A DNA stretch of 64,000 nucleotides from Alphaproteobacteria bacterium (GCA_018821435.1 JAHJME010000015.1:124001-188000); one strand, 5' to 3'. Positions 18,333 through 27,963 are shown, numbered from the stretch's first letter. Notes: generated by a model from the letters alone, not told the origin. Numbers and translations are program-made.

Positions 18333-19556
18333 ATGAGCAAGGCCAAGTCGCTGGGGTTCAGCCCGGATCGCCTGCAGCGGATCGACCGCTTCCTGGCGGA
18401 CAAATACGTCGGCCCCGGCCGGATGCCGCACGCCCAGTTCCTGCTCGCCCGAGGCGGCGAGATCGTCCACCAGAGCGTGCTGGGGATGCAGGATCCCGAG
18501 CGGGGCGTGCCCCTCGCCGAGGACAGCGTCTACCGCATCTATTCCATGACCAAGCCGGTCACCTCGGTCGCCCTGATGAGCCTGGTCGAGGAGGGCCTGA
18601 TCGCTCTGGACGATCCGGTGTCGCGGCACATTCCGGAGTGGAAGGACCTCGCCGTCTTCTCGGCCGGGACCGGCCCCTATCTCACCACGCCGCCATCGCG
18701 GCCGATGCAGGTGGTGGACCTGCTGCGTCACACCTCGGGCCTGACGTACGGCTTCCAGAACCGCACAAACGTCGACGCGGCCTACCGCAAGCTGAAGCTG
18801 GAGGGCCAGCACGGCGAGCACGACCTGGAGGCCATGATCCACATGATGGCCAAGATCCCGCTGGAGTTCTCGCCGGGCGAGGCCTGGAACTACTCGGTCT
18901 CCACCGACGTCTGCGGCTACCTGGTGCAGAAGATCGCCGGCAAGCCGCTGGACCAGGTGTTCCAGGAGCGCATCTTCGGTCCGCTGAAGATGGTCGACAC
19001 CGGGTTCCACGTCCGCGACGACCAGCGCGCCCGCTTCGCCGCCTGCTACGAGGCCACGCCGACGGGCGGCTTGAAGCTGCAGGACGACCCGACCACCAGC
19101 CCCTACCTGGCGCCCCCGGCCCTGCTCTCGGGCGGCGGCGGCCTGGTCAGCACGGCGGCCGACTACATGCGCTTCTCCAACATGCTGATGAACCGGGGCG
19201 AGTGGGACGACGCGCGGATCCTGGCGCCCAAGACCGTCGACCTGATGGTGTCGAACCACCTGCCCGGCGGCGCCGACCTGACCGAGATGTCGCGCTCGCT
19301 GTTCTCGGAGAGCACCAACGCCGGCGTCGGCTTCGGCCTGGGCTTCGCCGTGGTGTTCGACCCGCCGCAGACCCTGGTCCCCTGCAGCCTGGGCGAGTTC
19401 TACTGGGGCGGCGCCGCCTCGACCGCGTTCTGGGTCGATCCCATGGAGGACATCACCGCGGTCTTCATGACCCAGCTCCTGCCCTCGTCCGCCTACCCGA
19501 TCCGGCGCGAACTCAGGACGTTGGTCTATTCGGCGCTGACGGAGCCGAACGGCTAG
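18333..19556 (+). CDS. serine hydrolase, beta-lactamase class C/EstB-like
   Basis: A 407-residue penicillin-binding-fold hydrolase. The SxxK catalytic tetrad is YSMTKPVTS (Ser71, Lys74), with the LRHTSGLTYGF segment typical of the esterase branch, and the Tyr motif at WNYSVSTDVCGY. There is no signal peptide, so it is probably a cytoplasmic esterase rather than a resistance beta-lactamase. ATG 18333 has GGGGAG upstream. The last 44 bases overlap the 3' end of the convergent MATE gene, an unusually deep tail-to-tail overlap. Confidence 0.88.
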   Translation: MSKAKSLGFSPDRLQRIDRFLADKYVGPGRMPHAQFLLARGGEIVHQSVLGMQDPERGVPLAEDSVYRIYSMTKPVTSVALMSLVEEGLIALDDPVSRHIPEWKDLAVFSAGTGPYLTTPPSRPMQVVDLLRHTSGLTYGFQNRTNVDAAYRKLKLEGQHGEHDLEAMIHMMAKIPLEFSPGEAWNYSVSTDVCGYLVQKIAGKPLDQVFQERIFGPLKMVDTGFHVRDDQRARFAACYEATPTGGLKLQDDPTTSPYLAPPALLSGGGGLVSTAADYMRFSNMLMNRGEWDDARILAPKTVDLMVSNHLPGGADLTEMSRSLFSESTNAGVGFGLGFAVVFDPPQTLVPCSLGEFYWGGAASTAFWVDPMEDITAVFMTQLLPSSAYPIRRELRTLVYSALTEPNG

Positions 19557-21036
19557 CTTCGGCCGCGTCGGCCATCGCCTCGGCGCCCTCGATCATCGGC
19601 TGGCCGAAGCCGGTGTCGGGTTCGTCGGTGGCGGGGCTGGTCGTGGGCAGCATCCGCGATTTCCGCCAGCCGCCCCACATGTAGTAGGCGAAGGCCAGGA
19701 TCAGCGTCGCGCCGCTGCCGATCGGGAAGCTGATCCAGATCGCGTCGGCGCCCATGCGCGGCTCGAGGAAATTGGCCAGCGGCACCCGGATGCCCCACAG
19801 CGAGACGATCATCGCCAGCAGCGGCGGCCAGACCGCCCCCGTCGCCCGCACCACGCCCGAGAAGATGAAGGCCATCCCGAAGAAGATGAAGCCCCACAGC
19901 ACGATCGAATTGATGTGCACGGCGATGGGCAGCGACGGGCTGTCCCCCGGCAGGAACGCGCGCAGCACCCAGGGATCCGCCAGGTAGATCAGCACCACCG
20001 GCGTGGCGGTGAACAGCAGGGCGTACCAGGCGCCGGAGCGGGCGATCCGCTCCACCCGGTCCATCCGGCCCGCGCCCACGTTCTGCGCCGCCATGGACGA
20101 TACCGCCGCCCCCAGCGCCATGGCTGGCATCTGCACATAGGTCCACAGCTGGGCCGCCGCGCCGTAGGCCGCGGAGGTGTGGACGCCGTGCTTGTTGACC
20201 AGGCTCATCATCGTCACGGCCGCCAGGCTGGTGACGATCATCTGGAAGCCCATGGGCAGGCCCTTGAGCACCAGCGCGCGGATCATGCCGAAGTCGGGGA
20301 TCAGCAGGTGGAACTCGCCGGGCCTGAGCACCAGGATCGACTTCTTGCGGTAGAGGTGGATGATCATCGCCAGCAGGGTGATCGTCTGGGACACCAGGGT
20401 CGCCGTCGCCGAGCCGGCGATCCCCATTCGGGGAAACGGCCCGAAGCCGGTGATCAGCATCGGGTTCAGGATCACGTCCATCCCCACCGCCACCAGCGAG
20501 AAGTAGAACGGCGTGCGGCTGTCGCCCGTGCCCCGCTGGGCCATCATCACGTACGAGAAGAAGTACATGAACGGCATGGCCGAGAAGATCACCCGCAGAT
20601 AGGCGATCGCATCCGCCTTCGCTTCGGCCGGCGTGCCCATCCACGTCAGGATGTGCGGCGTCAGCGTCACGCCCAGCGCGCCGACGCTCAGCGACACGAC
20701 GATGAAGAACGCGGTCGAGGTGCCGATCACCTTCTTGGCGGTGGCGAGGTCCTTTCCCCCCATCGCCTGGCCGATCATGATGTTCGAGGCCATCGACAGG
20801 CCGAACACGGCGCCCAGCATCAGGAACATGATCTGGTTGGCGTTGGACGTGGCGGTCAGCGCCGCCTCGCCCAGCACGTGGCTGACCCAGATGGCGTTGG
20901 CCGAGCCGTTCAGCGATTGCAGGATGTTGGTGGCCAGCACCGGCAGGGCGAACAGGATCAGCGTCTTGCCGATCGGGCCCTGCGTCAGGTCCGGCATCTT
21001 CCGGCCCGGCGGTCCGCCAGGCGCCCGCGCCGTCAT
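19513..21036 (-). CDS. MATE family multidrug efflux transporter
   Basis: A 507-residue inner-membrane transporter with twelve predicted helices in two repeated halves, as in NorM/MATE pumps that export cationic drugs with Na+ or H+. Seen: GPIGKTLILFALPVLATNIL at the start of the first half, FGLSMASNIMIGQAMGG, and the second-half PMGFQMIVTSLAAVTMMSLV with AAQNVGAGRMDR. The C-terminal tail is cytoplasmic and overlaps the 3' end of the serine hydrolase gene. I start at ATG 21036; the open frame extends 11 codons further. No adjacent regulator. Confidence 0.93.
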   Translation of the reverse strand: MTARAPGGPPGRKMPDLTQGPIGKTLILFALPVLATNILQSLNGSANAIWVSHVLGEAALTATSNANQIMFLMLGAVFGLSMASNIMIGQAMGGKDLATAKKVIGTSTAFFIVVSLSVGALGVTLTPHILTWMGTPAEAKADAIAYLRVIFSAMPFMYFFSYVMMAQRGTGDSRTPFYFSLVAVGMDVILNPMLITGFGPFPRMGIAGSATATLVSQTITLLAMIIHLYRKKSILVLRPGEFHLLIPDFGMIRALVLKGLPMGFQMIVTSLAAVTMMSLVNKHGVHTSAAYGAAAQLWTYVQMPAMALGAAVSSMAAQNVGAGRMDRVERIARSGAWYALLFTATPVVLIYLADPWVLRAFLPGDSPSLPIAVHINSIVLWGFIFFGMAFIFSGVVRATGAVWPPLLAMIVSLWGIRVPLANFLEPRMGADAIWISFPIGSGATLILAFAYYMWGGWRKSRMLPTTSPATDEPDTGFGQPMIEGAEAMADAAEASRSAPSAPNRPTS

Positions 21037-21171
21037 CGTCCCCCCAGCCAAAACCGCCCCCTGACTCACCCGCTACATACTGCTTCTACGAGCGGGCCGC
21101 CGTCGGGTTCAAGCGCGACGGACGGTCATAGTGTCGCTTGAGGGTCGCGGATTTCGGGTTATGGAAGCGCC

Positions 21172-22059
21172 ATGACCTTGAAGATCCTGCAGTTCGGAAC
21201 CACCGGCCAGCTCGCGACCGAGCTGCTGCGCCAGGCCCCCGCCCATGACGTGGACCTCACGGCCCTGAGCCGCGCCGACGCCGACCTGGCCGATCCCGCC
21301 GCCTGCGCGCGCAAGGTGATGGAGGCGCGGCCGGACCTGGTGGTGATCGCGGCCGCCTACACCGCCGTCGACCTGGCCGAGACCGAGCAGGACCTGGCGC
21401 GGGCGGTGAACGCCGGCTCGCCGGGCGCCATCGCCCAGGCGGCCGACGCGGTCGGCGCGGCGGTGATCAATATCTCGACCGACTACGTCTTCGACGGCGC
21501 CGGCGGCGCGCCCTACGCCGAGGACGCGGCGACGAACCCGCTGAACACCTATGGCGCGACCAAGCTGGAGGGCGAGACGGCGGTCGCCGCGGCCTGCAGC
21601 CGGTCGCTGAACATCCGCACGTCCTGGGTGGTCTCGCCCCACGGCAAGAACTTCGTGAAGACTATGCTGCGCGTGGCCGCCGCCGGAAATCCGCTGAAGG
21701 TGGTGGACGACCAGTCGGGCCGCCCGACCTCCGCTGCCGACCTCGCCGGCTTCATCCTGACCCAGGCGCCCCGCCTCGCCGAAGCCAAGGCCGGCGATCC
21801 GGCGTTCGGCACGGCGCACTTCGCCAACGCCGGCGAAGTCACCTGGCGCGACTTCGCCGTCGAGATCTTCGTCCAAGCCCTGGGTGACCAGGCCCCCGAG
21901 GTCGGCGGCCAGAAGACCGCCGACTACAAGACCCCGGCCACGCGCCCGCTGCGCGCGACCATGGACCTGGGCAAGCTGGAGCGCGTCTACGGCGTCACGC
22001 CCCGGCCGTGGCAGGACGCCCTGCGCGAGATCGTGACGGAGCTCAAAACGGCGCCGTAG
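21172..22059 (+). CDS. rfbD: dTDP-4-dehydrorhamnose reductase RfbD
   Basis: A 295-residue short-chain dehydrogenase-fold enzyme that reduces dTDP-6-deoxy-L-lyxo-4-hexulose to dTDP-L-rhamnose. It shows the N-terminal ILQFGTTGQLATELL cofactor loop, NISTDYVFDGAGGAPYAE (the conserved STDYVFDG with catalytic Tyr region) and NTYGATKLEGE holding the YxxxK pair. The other rhamnose genes (rfbA, B, C) are not in the window, so this copy is split off from a usual cluster. Followed by an inverted-repeat element and the convergent permease gene. Confidence 0.93.
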   Translation: MTLKILQFGTTGQLATELLRQAPAHDVDLTALSRADADLADPAACARKVMEARPDLVVIAAAYTAVDLAETEQDLARAVNAGSPGAIAQAADAVGAAVINISTDYVFDGAGGAPYAEDAATNPLNTYGATKLEGETAVAAACSRSLNIRTSWVVSPHGKNFVKTMLRVAAAGNPLKVVDDQSGRPTSAADLAGFILTQAPRLAEAKAGDPAFGTAHFANAGEVTWRDFAVEIFVQALGDQAPEVGGQKTADYKTPATRPLRATMDLGKLERVYGVTPRPWQDALREIVTELKTAP

Positions 22060-22152
22060 CCCCCTCTCGCTTCGCGAGCTCCCCCAGAGGGGAAGCATCT
22101 CCCAGGTCCTCCCCCGCTGGGGGAGGTCCCCGAAGGGGGGAGGGGGTCACAC
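22060..22152. repeat. inverted-repeat element between convergent genes (element 2)
   Basis: Contains CCTCCCCC-GCT-GGGGGAGG (22108-22126, perfect 8-bp arms), flanked by a CTCGC/GCGAG-type hairpin and further GGGG/CCCC runs. It fills the whole gap between the rfbD stop and the permease stop. Confidence 0.7.
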
Positions 22153-22154
22153 CC

Positions 22155-23543
22155 CTAGGCCAGCCGGCTCTTCATCCGTCCATAGGCCAGATAGGCCACC
22201 ACGCCGATGGCGTTCCAGACGAAGAAGAAGATGATCGTCTTCGCCGACAGGCTGGTGAACAGATAGAGGCAGCCCAGCACCGCCGCCGGGCCGATCAGCC
22301 AGACCAGCGGGGTCTTGAACGGCCGCGCCAGCTCGGGCGAACGGCGGCGCAGCACCATCACCGCACAGGCCGTGGCGATGAAGGCCGCGAGCGTGCCGGC
22401 ATTGGCCAGCGAGGCGATCTCCGACAGCGGCATGAAGCCCGAGATGGCGGCGGCGATCACCCCGGTCAGGATAGTGACGAAGGTGGGTACGCCCCGCGCG
22501 CCCACCGCCGCGAGCTGGCGCGGCAGCAGGCCATCGCGGGCCATGGCGAAGAACACCCGGCTCTGGCCGAACATGAAGACCATGATCACCGTCGGCATGG
22601 CCACGACGGCGGCGCCGGCGATCAGGGCGGCGGCGGTCGGGCGGCCCAGTTCCTTCAGCACGAAGGCCAGGGGCTCGGGGCTCTTGGAGAAGACGTCGTA
22701 GGGCACCGCACCCAGGGCGACGGCGGCGACGCCCATGTAGATCACCGTGCACAGGATCATCGAGCCGACGATGCCGATGGTCAGGTCGCGCTTGGGGTTC
22801 TTGGCCTCCTCGGCCGCCGTCGAGATGGCGTCGAAGCCGTAGAAGGCGAAGAAGATGATCGCTGCGGCGCCCATCACCCCCATCTTGGTCCCGTCAACCT
22901 CGTGCGCCCCGAAGCCGAAGGGCGCGAAGGGCTGGAAGTGGGCGGCGTCGAACGACGGCAGGGTGAAGGCGACGAAGGCGGCCAGCGCCACCAGCTTCAC
23001 GCAGACCAGCACGAAGTTGACGTTGGCGCTCTCGCGCGTGCCCAGCAGCAGCACGCCGGTGACTACCAAGGCGATGAAGATCGCGGGCAGGTCGACGATG
23101 CCGCCGGCCAGCAGCGCATCCGGTACGCCCAGGTGCGCGGTCCGGATCAGCCCGGACGCATAGCCCGACCAGCCTACCGACACCGCGCTGCACACCAGGG
23201 TGTACTCGAGGATCAGGCTCCAGCCGATGATCCAGGCCAGGCCTTCGCCAAGCGTCACGTAGGAGTAGGTGTAGGCGCTGCCGGCCTGGGGCGTCAGGCT
23301 GGCCATCTCGGCGTAGCAGAGGGCCGCGCAGGCGCAGACCGCGCCGGCCACCGCGAATGACAGGATCACCGCCGGCCCGGCCAGGCCCGCCGCCACGCCC
23401 GTCAGGGTGTAGATGCCGGTGCCGATGATGGCGCCGACGCCCAGGGCCATCAGGTGCGGCCAGCCCAGGGTGGGCTTCAGGTGACGGCCGCCATCGGTCG
23501 GCGCGCCGAACTCGATCGGCTTCCTGCGGGTGATGAAACTCAT
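22155..23543 (-). CDS. APC family amino acid permease
   Basis: A 462-residue inner-membrane transporter with about twelve helices. It resembles the cationic amino-acid (YfnA/CAT) branch: a cytoplasmic N-terminus, GVGAIIGTGIYTLTGVAAG in helix 1, CYAEMASLTPQAGSAYTYSY in helices 2-3, FFAFYGFDAISTAAEEAKNP in helix 6. I start at ATG 23543 (MSFITRRKP); the open frame extends 18 codons upstream. The substrate cannot be fixed. The 296 bases from here to the next gene start hold no clear gene. Confidence 0.9.
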   Translation of the reverse strand: MSFITRRKPIEFGAPTDGGRHLKPTLGWPHLMALGVGAIIGTGIYTLTGVAAGLAGPAVILSFAVAGAVCACAALCYAEMASLTPQAGSAYTYSYVTLGEGLAWIIGWSLILEYTLVCSAVSVGWSGYASGLIRTAHLGVPDALLAGGIVDLPAIFIALVVTGVLLLGTRESANVNFVLVCVKLVALAAFVAFTLPSFDAAHFQPFAPFGFGAHEVDGTKMGVMGAAAIIFFAFYGFDAISTAAEEAKNPKRDLTIGIVGSMILCTVIYMGVAAVALGAVPYDVFSKSPEPLAFVLKELGRPTAAALIAGAAVVAMPTVIMVFMFGQSRVFFAMARDGLLPRQLAAVGARGVPTFVTILTGVIAAAISGFMPLSEIASLANAGTLAAFIATACAVMVLRRRSPELARPFKTPLVWLIGPAAVLGCLYLFTSLSAKTIIFFFVWNAIGVVAYLAYGRMKSRLA

Positions 23544-23839
23544 GGACGCCCCCAATTGCTGGTGGAACATTTGCCCTGAGCCGCCCGGACCTGCCAAGCC
23601 TTGCCCTGAAACGGCCGATGCGGGGGACGAGGCCCACAGGTCCAGCCGTCGCTGGGCGCGAGAATTTCACAGGCGGCATGCGACCGCACGCCTCGGTGAA
23701 ACCTCATCTAAACATTGATTAGAAATAATGGTGCAACGCCGGTCGGGTTGAGTATGATTTGGCGTAACACGCATTTCTTGGGGCTGGGCCCGGACGGAGA
23801 GATCAACCTCCGCCGCCGTCCATGGGAGGAGTATTTCAG

Positions 23840-25930
23840 ATGACGAAGGCGCGCATTCTCGCCTTGGCGACCACCGCGGCCCTGAGCAGCCTCCTGCTCG
23901 GCTGCGCCGCTGACGGTCAGGCCCCGAACGCCCTGTCGGCGGGTTCGCCCGTCGCGGCGGTCGAGACGGCCGCGGTCGCCACGCCGGCCACCATCGACAA
24001 CTTCATGCTCGCCGACACCGATTACATGGGTCACGAGCTGTACCGCAGCGGCGCCAAGGCGATCGTGATCATCACCCAGTCGAACGGCTGTCCGATCGTG
24101 CGCAACCTGTCGCCGGCTCTGAAGGCGCTGAAGGCCAAATACGAGGGCCAGGGCGTCGAGTTCCTGATGCTGAACTCGGCCATCCAGGACAGCCGCGACG
24201 CGGTCGCCAAGGAAAAGGCCGACTACGGCTTCGACATTCCGATCCTGATGGACCCGAACCAGCTGGTCGGCGAGCAGCTGGGCGTGACCCGCACGGCCGA
24301 GTTCTTCGTGATCGATCCCAAGACCTGGAAGATCACCTACCGCGGCCCCCTGGACGACCGGCTGGACTACGGCAGCCAGAAGGCCACCGCCGAGCACACC
24401 TGGGCCGCCGACGCCATCGAGGCCACCCTGGCCGGCCGCCAGGCCATGGCCGCCAACAAGATGAGCCCCGGCTGCCTGGTCGATTTCCCGAACCGCAAGG
24501 TCGCGAAGATCTCCTATTCCAAGGAGGTCGCCCCGATCCTCGAGAAGAAGTGCGCCGCCTGCCACACCGAGGGCGGCATCGGTCCCTTCGCCATGTCCAG
24601 CTACGAGATGGTCAAGGGCTTCTCGCCGATGATCCGCGAGGTGCTGCGCACCGATCGGATGCCGCCGTGGAACGTCGACCCGCACGTGGGCAAGTTCGCT
24701 GACGACAAGAGCCTGACGCCGACCGAGATCAAGACGGTGGTCCACTGGATCGAGCAGGGCGCGCCGCGCGACGGAACGACCGATCCCATGGCCGTCGCCG
24801 CCAAGAAGCGCGTCGTCCAGGAATTTCCGCTGGGCAAGCCGGACCTGATCCTGGCGCTGCCGACCTATAAGGTCCCAGCCTCGGGCGTGGTCGACTACCA
24901 GCGTCCGATCGTCGTGAACCCGCTGACCGAGGGCAAGTGGGTCAAGGCCTCGACGTACGTCGTCAATCAGCGCCAGGCGGTCCACCACTTCCTGTCCGGC
25001 TACCTCAAGGACATCCCCGCCGACGGCAAGGGCAACGAAAGCCGTTGGGGCGCCTCGATGGGCGGCTATGCGGTGGGCGCGGAATCGACCCTGTGGCCGA
25101 AGAACGTGGGCACCTACCTGCCCCCGGGCGGCGCCATCGGCTTCCAGGCCCACTACACGCCCTTCGGCAAGGACGTCGTCGACGCCTCCAAGATCGGCCT
25201 CTACTTCTACAAGGACGGCGAGAAGCCGGGCCTGGTGATGCGCAACTCGGTGGTGGTGGACAACACCATCGTCATCCCGCCGGGCGAGGCGCGCCACAAG
25301 GAGACCGCCTATCTGAACGTGCCCAAGGACATGCTGCTGTATTCGGCGTTCCCGCACGCCCACTACCGCGGGTACGCCTCGGACTTCTGGGTGGAGTACC
25401 CGGACGGCACGAAGAAGCTGCTGCTGACCATGCCCCGCTACGACTTCAACTGGCAGCGCGAGTACAGCTTCGCCGAGCCGCTGAAGATTCCGGCGGGCTC
25501 GAAGCTGATCGCCCACTACTGGTACGACAACTCCAAACAGAACCCGGCCAACCCGGACGCTTCCAAGACCATCGTCTGGGGCGACCAGTCCTGGGAGGAG
25601 ATGTTCTACACGGCGATCCGCTACCGCTGGACAGAGGAGACCTCGGCCAAGCTGACCAACTACGATCAGCTGATGGACGAGACCCGCCTGCTCGCCATGT
25701 TCGACGACAACCTGGACGGCAAGATCCAGAAGGCGGAGCTCAAGGGCGAGCTGGGCGACAAGCTCTCGCCCTACTTCGCCCAGATGGACCAGGACAAGTC
25801 CGGAACCATCGAGAACGCGGAGCTGATGGCGGCGCTCAAGGTGATGGGCGGTCGCCGTCGCGATCAGGCCCAGCAAGCCCCCGCGCCCGCGCCGGCGGCC
25901 CCGGCCCCCAAGGCCGGCGGCGGACGCTAA
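23840..25930 (+). CDS. lipoprotein: redoxin + cytochrome c + type II copper monooxygenase-like + EF hands
   Basis: A 696-residue envelope protein. A signal peptide ends in lipobox LLGC (Cys22), so it is anchored to a membrane. Residues about 50-200 form a thioredoxin/AhpC-like domain with one active-site-like Cys84 (SNGCPIVRN). A CAACH heme c motif follows (Cys238, Cys241, His242), with Met274 as candidate axial ligand. Residues 340-600 match the peptidylglycine-hydroxylase/ascorbate-dependent monooxygenase fold, with all copper ligands apparent: His382-His383 and His438 (CuH), His506-x-His508 and Met588 (CuM). Two EF-hand loops lie at 622-633 and 650-661, then a Pro/Ala tail. ATG 23840 has GGAGGA upstream. 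The substrate is unknown. Confidence 0.85.
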   Translation: MTKARILALATTAALSSLLLGCAADGQAPNALSAGSPVAAVETAAVATPATIDNFMLADTDYMGHELYRSGAKAIVIITQSNGCPIVRNLSPALKALKAKYEGQGVEFLMLNSAIQDSRDAVAKEKADYGFDIPILMDPNQLVGEQLGVTRTAEFFVIDPKTWKITYRGPLDDRLDYGSQKATAEHTWAADAIEATLAGRQAMAANKMSPGCLVDFPNRKVAKISYSKEVAPILEKKCAACHTEGGIGPFAMSSYEMVKGFSPMIREVLRTDRMPPWNVDPHVGKFADDKSLTPTEIKTVVHWIEQGAPRDGTTDPMAVAAKKRVVQEFPLGKPDLILALPTYKVPASGVVDYQRPIVVNPLTEGKWVKASTYVVNQRQAVHHFLSGYLKDIPADGKGNESRWGASMGGYAVGAESTLWPKNVGTYLPPGGAIGFQAHYTPFGKDVVDASKIGLYFYKDGEKPGLVMRNSVVVDNTIVIPPGEARHKETAYLNVPKDMLLYSAFPHAHYRGYASDFWVEYPDGTKKLLLTMPRYDFNWQREYSFAEPLKIPAGSKLIAHYWYDNSKQNPANPDASKTIVWGDQSWEEMFYTAIRYRWTEETSAKLTNYDQLMDETRLLAMFDDNLDGKIQKAELKGELGDKLSPYFAQMDQDKSGTIENAELMAALKVMGGRRRDQAQQAPAPAPAAPAPKAGGGR

Positions 25931-25983
25931 CGAGTAGCGCTGACGGTCTCTCCCCGGCTAAGACCAACGCCAGGGAGAGACCG

Positions 25984-26973
25984 ATGCGCCTGCTGATCCA
26001 CGAACGTGCCTACCGCCGCAACGAGGCGGCGATCGCGGCTCACGGCCCTGCCGTCGAGCCGCTTTTGCTGACCGACGCCGGCGAGGTGACCCTGAACGGT
26101 GCGGCCCTCAGCCTGGAGGACGCGCGGCCCGAGGCGGCCTGGGCCAACAGCGACGTCTTCTTCGGCGGCGGCATGCGCGCCTTCGCGTCGGCGACGCTGA
26201 AATCGCCCGACCTGAAATGGGTGCAGAGCGGCGCGGCCGGCTATGACAACGCCATCTTCGGCCAGTTCGTCCAGAAGGGCGCGGCCCTCACCACCAGCCA
26301 TGGCCAGGCGGTGGGCATCGCCGACTACGTCCTGTGGGGCGTGCTGGACGTCTACCAGGACGGTCCGGCCCGCCGGGCGGACCAGACCACCCACACCTGG
26401 AAGCGCCTGCCCTACCGCGAGCTTGAGGGCTCCCGCTGGGTGGTCCTGGGCTTCGGCGCCATCGGCCACGGCGTGGCGGTGCGCGCCAAGGCCTTCGGCG
26501 CCCATGTCACCGGCGTCCGCCGCAGCGGCGGCTCGGATCCCGCCGCCGACCGGATGGTGACCCCTGCTCAGTTCCTGGACGTCATCGCCGACGCCGACGT
26601 CGTGGCCCTTTGCGCCCCGGCCACGCCGGAGACCCGCCACATCGCCAATGCCGAGGCCTTCGGCCGGATGAAGCCCGGGTCGGTGCTGGTCAACGTCGGC
26701 CGCGGCGCCCTGGTGGACGAGCCCGCCCTGCTGGCCGCCCTGGCCGCCGGCGCCCCGTCCCATGCGGTGCTGGACGTCTTCGAGGTCGAGCCGCAGCCGG
26801 CCGATAGCCCCTTCTGGGACCATCCGCAGGTCACCATGACCCCGCACGCCGCCGGCATGAGCTCGGGCAACGCCCCGCGCAACGACGCCTTGTTCCTGGA
26901 GAACCTGGGCCGCTACCTGGCCGGCCAGCCGCTGGAGAACGTGGCTGATCCGAAGGACGTGCTGGGCGGGTAA
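25984..26973 (+). CDS. D-isomer specific 2-hydroxyacid dehydrogenase family protein
   Basis: A 329-residue NAD(P)-dependent enzyme. The Rossmann loop is WVVLGFGAIGHGVAVRAKAFG, and the catalytic motifs are VLVNVGRGALVDE (Arg), AVLDVFEVEPQP (Glu) and TPHAAGMSSG (His). It would reduce a 2-keto acid to the D-hydroxy acid; the short divergent N-terminal half suggests the glyoxylate/hydroxypyruvate-like branch. AGGGAGAG stands just before ATG 25984, 53 bases after the copper-protein stop, so the two may share a transcript. Confidence 0.88.
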   Translation: MRLLIHERAYRRNEAAIAAHGPAVEPLLLTDAGEVTLNGAALSLEDARPEAAWANSDVFFGGGMRAFASATLKSPDLKWVQSGAAGYDNAIFGQFVQKGAALTTSHGQAVGIADYVLWGVLDVYQDGPARRADQTTHTWKRLPYRELEGSRWVVLGFGAIGHGVAVRAKAFGAHVTGVRRSGGSDPAADRMVTPAQFLDVIADADVVALCAPATPETRHIANAEAFGRMKPGSVLVNVGRGALVDEPALLAALAAGAPSHAVLDVFEVEPQPADSPFWDHPQVTMTPHAAGMSSGNAPRNDALFLENLGRYLAGQPLENVADPKDVLGG

Positions 26974-26981
26974 TCAACGTA

Positions 26982-27140
26982 CCTCCCCCATTTATGGGGG
27001 AGGGGGACCACGAAGTGGTGGAGGGGGCGCTGGGGCCGTGCGCCGACCGCCCTGCCGCCACTGGGGACATCCGACAGGCTTCGGCGGCGTCACCGCCGCC
27101 TCCATCCTTCGGGTCCTCCTCCCCCGCGTCGCGGGGGAGG
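26982..27140. repeat. inverted-repeat element between convergent genes (element 3)
   Basis: Two hairpins bracket a 115-base core. The left one is CCTCCCCCA-TTTA-TGGGGGAGG (26982-27003). The right one has arms CCTCCCCCGCG and CGCGGGGGAGG (27118-27140). The core carries ACGAAGTGGTGGAGGGGGCG, a motif also seen in complement form in element 5. It fills the gap between the dehydrogenase and tetR stops. Confidence 0.7.
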
Positions 27141-27152
27141 TCCGTTCGTCTC

Positions 27153-27791
27153 TCAATCCGTCCAGAGGTCCTGGAAGTCGCCCTTGCGGTTCAGCATGCG
27201 GACCGCGCGCTTGATCACCGCCATCAGCCGTTCGCGCCGCGCCGCGTCGTCATAGGTCATCGAGCCCTTGGCCATGCCTTCCAGGAGGAAGCGGCCCAGG
27301 TCGCGGCTGGTCTGGAAGCGCGGATCGTCGCCGGCCTGGACCATGGCCCCGAACCGGTCGCCGCCCACCTGAGCGTGGTCGAAGGCGCTGCGGGCCGCGG
27401 CCAGCCGCTCGCCCAGCATGGCATCGGTGCGCGCGGCGGCCTCCAGTTCGGCGAAGGCCACGAACGGAACCTCGTGCAACAGGGCCCAGTAAACGTCGAT
27501 GGCGTGCTCGGAGGCATCCACCCCCGGCGCCGAGGGCGTGGAGGCCGCCTGTTCGAACAGGCGGGCCCGGTGCAGTTCGATATGGGCCACGGCGGCCTCG
27601 ACCAGCTCTTCGCGGCTGGCGAAGTGATACAGCATCGCCCCACGGGTCAGCGCGGCCGCGTCGGCGATCACCGCGTTGCTGGCCGCGTGATAACCGATCT
27701 CGGCGAACAGGCGCATGGCCGCGTCCAGGATGCGCGCACGCGTCCTTTGCGACTTGGGCGTCGCCTTGGCGGGATAGATCGTGGCGTCCAT
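27153..27791 (-). CDS. TetR/AcrR family regulator
   Basis: A 212-residue one-component repressor. The N-terminal HTH is TRARILDAAMRLFAEIGYHAASNAVIADAAALTRGAMLYHF (first 75 residues in part). The C-terminal ligand domain is helical and unlike any I can name. I start at ATG 27791 (MDATIYPAKATP); the frame is open 50 codons further, but that part is Arg/Pro-rich junk. It is transcribed away from the TetR-glycosyltransferase fusion; the shared 209-base region holds a perfect palindrome at the fusion's start. Confidence 0.88.
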   Translation of the reverse strand: MDATIYPAKATPKSQRTRARILDAAMRLFAEIGYHAASNAVIADAAALTRGAMLYHFASREELVEAAVAHIELHRARLFEQAASTPSAPGVDASEHAIDVYWALLHEVPFVAFAELEAAARTDAMLGERLAAARSAFDHAQVGGDRFGAMVQAGDDPRFQTSRDLGRFLLEGMAKGSMTYDDAARRERLMAVIKRAVRMLNRKGDFQDLWTD

Positions 27792-27963
27792 CGGACCCAA
27801 TTCGCGACGACCCGGTAAGGCCCTGCTCTCGTTTCCCCCTAGCAACATGGGGACCCGCCATGCCAGACCATAGATGGCCCCAGCGCGGATTGGCCGCGCG
27901 ATGTTCGCCGATTGGGCGCCCGGCCCCCGACATTGCCGCATTGTCGGATAACGGCGGCATGCG

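Noticed and set aside
18333..19556. Antibiotic-resistance beta-lactamase
   Set aside because: The protein has the class C fold motifs but no signal peptide and looks like the EstB esterase branch, so resistance is not supported.
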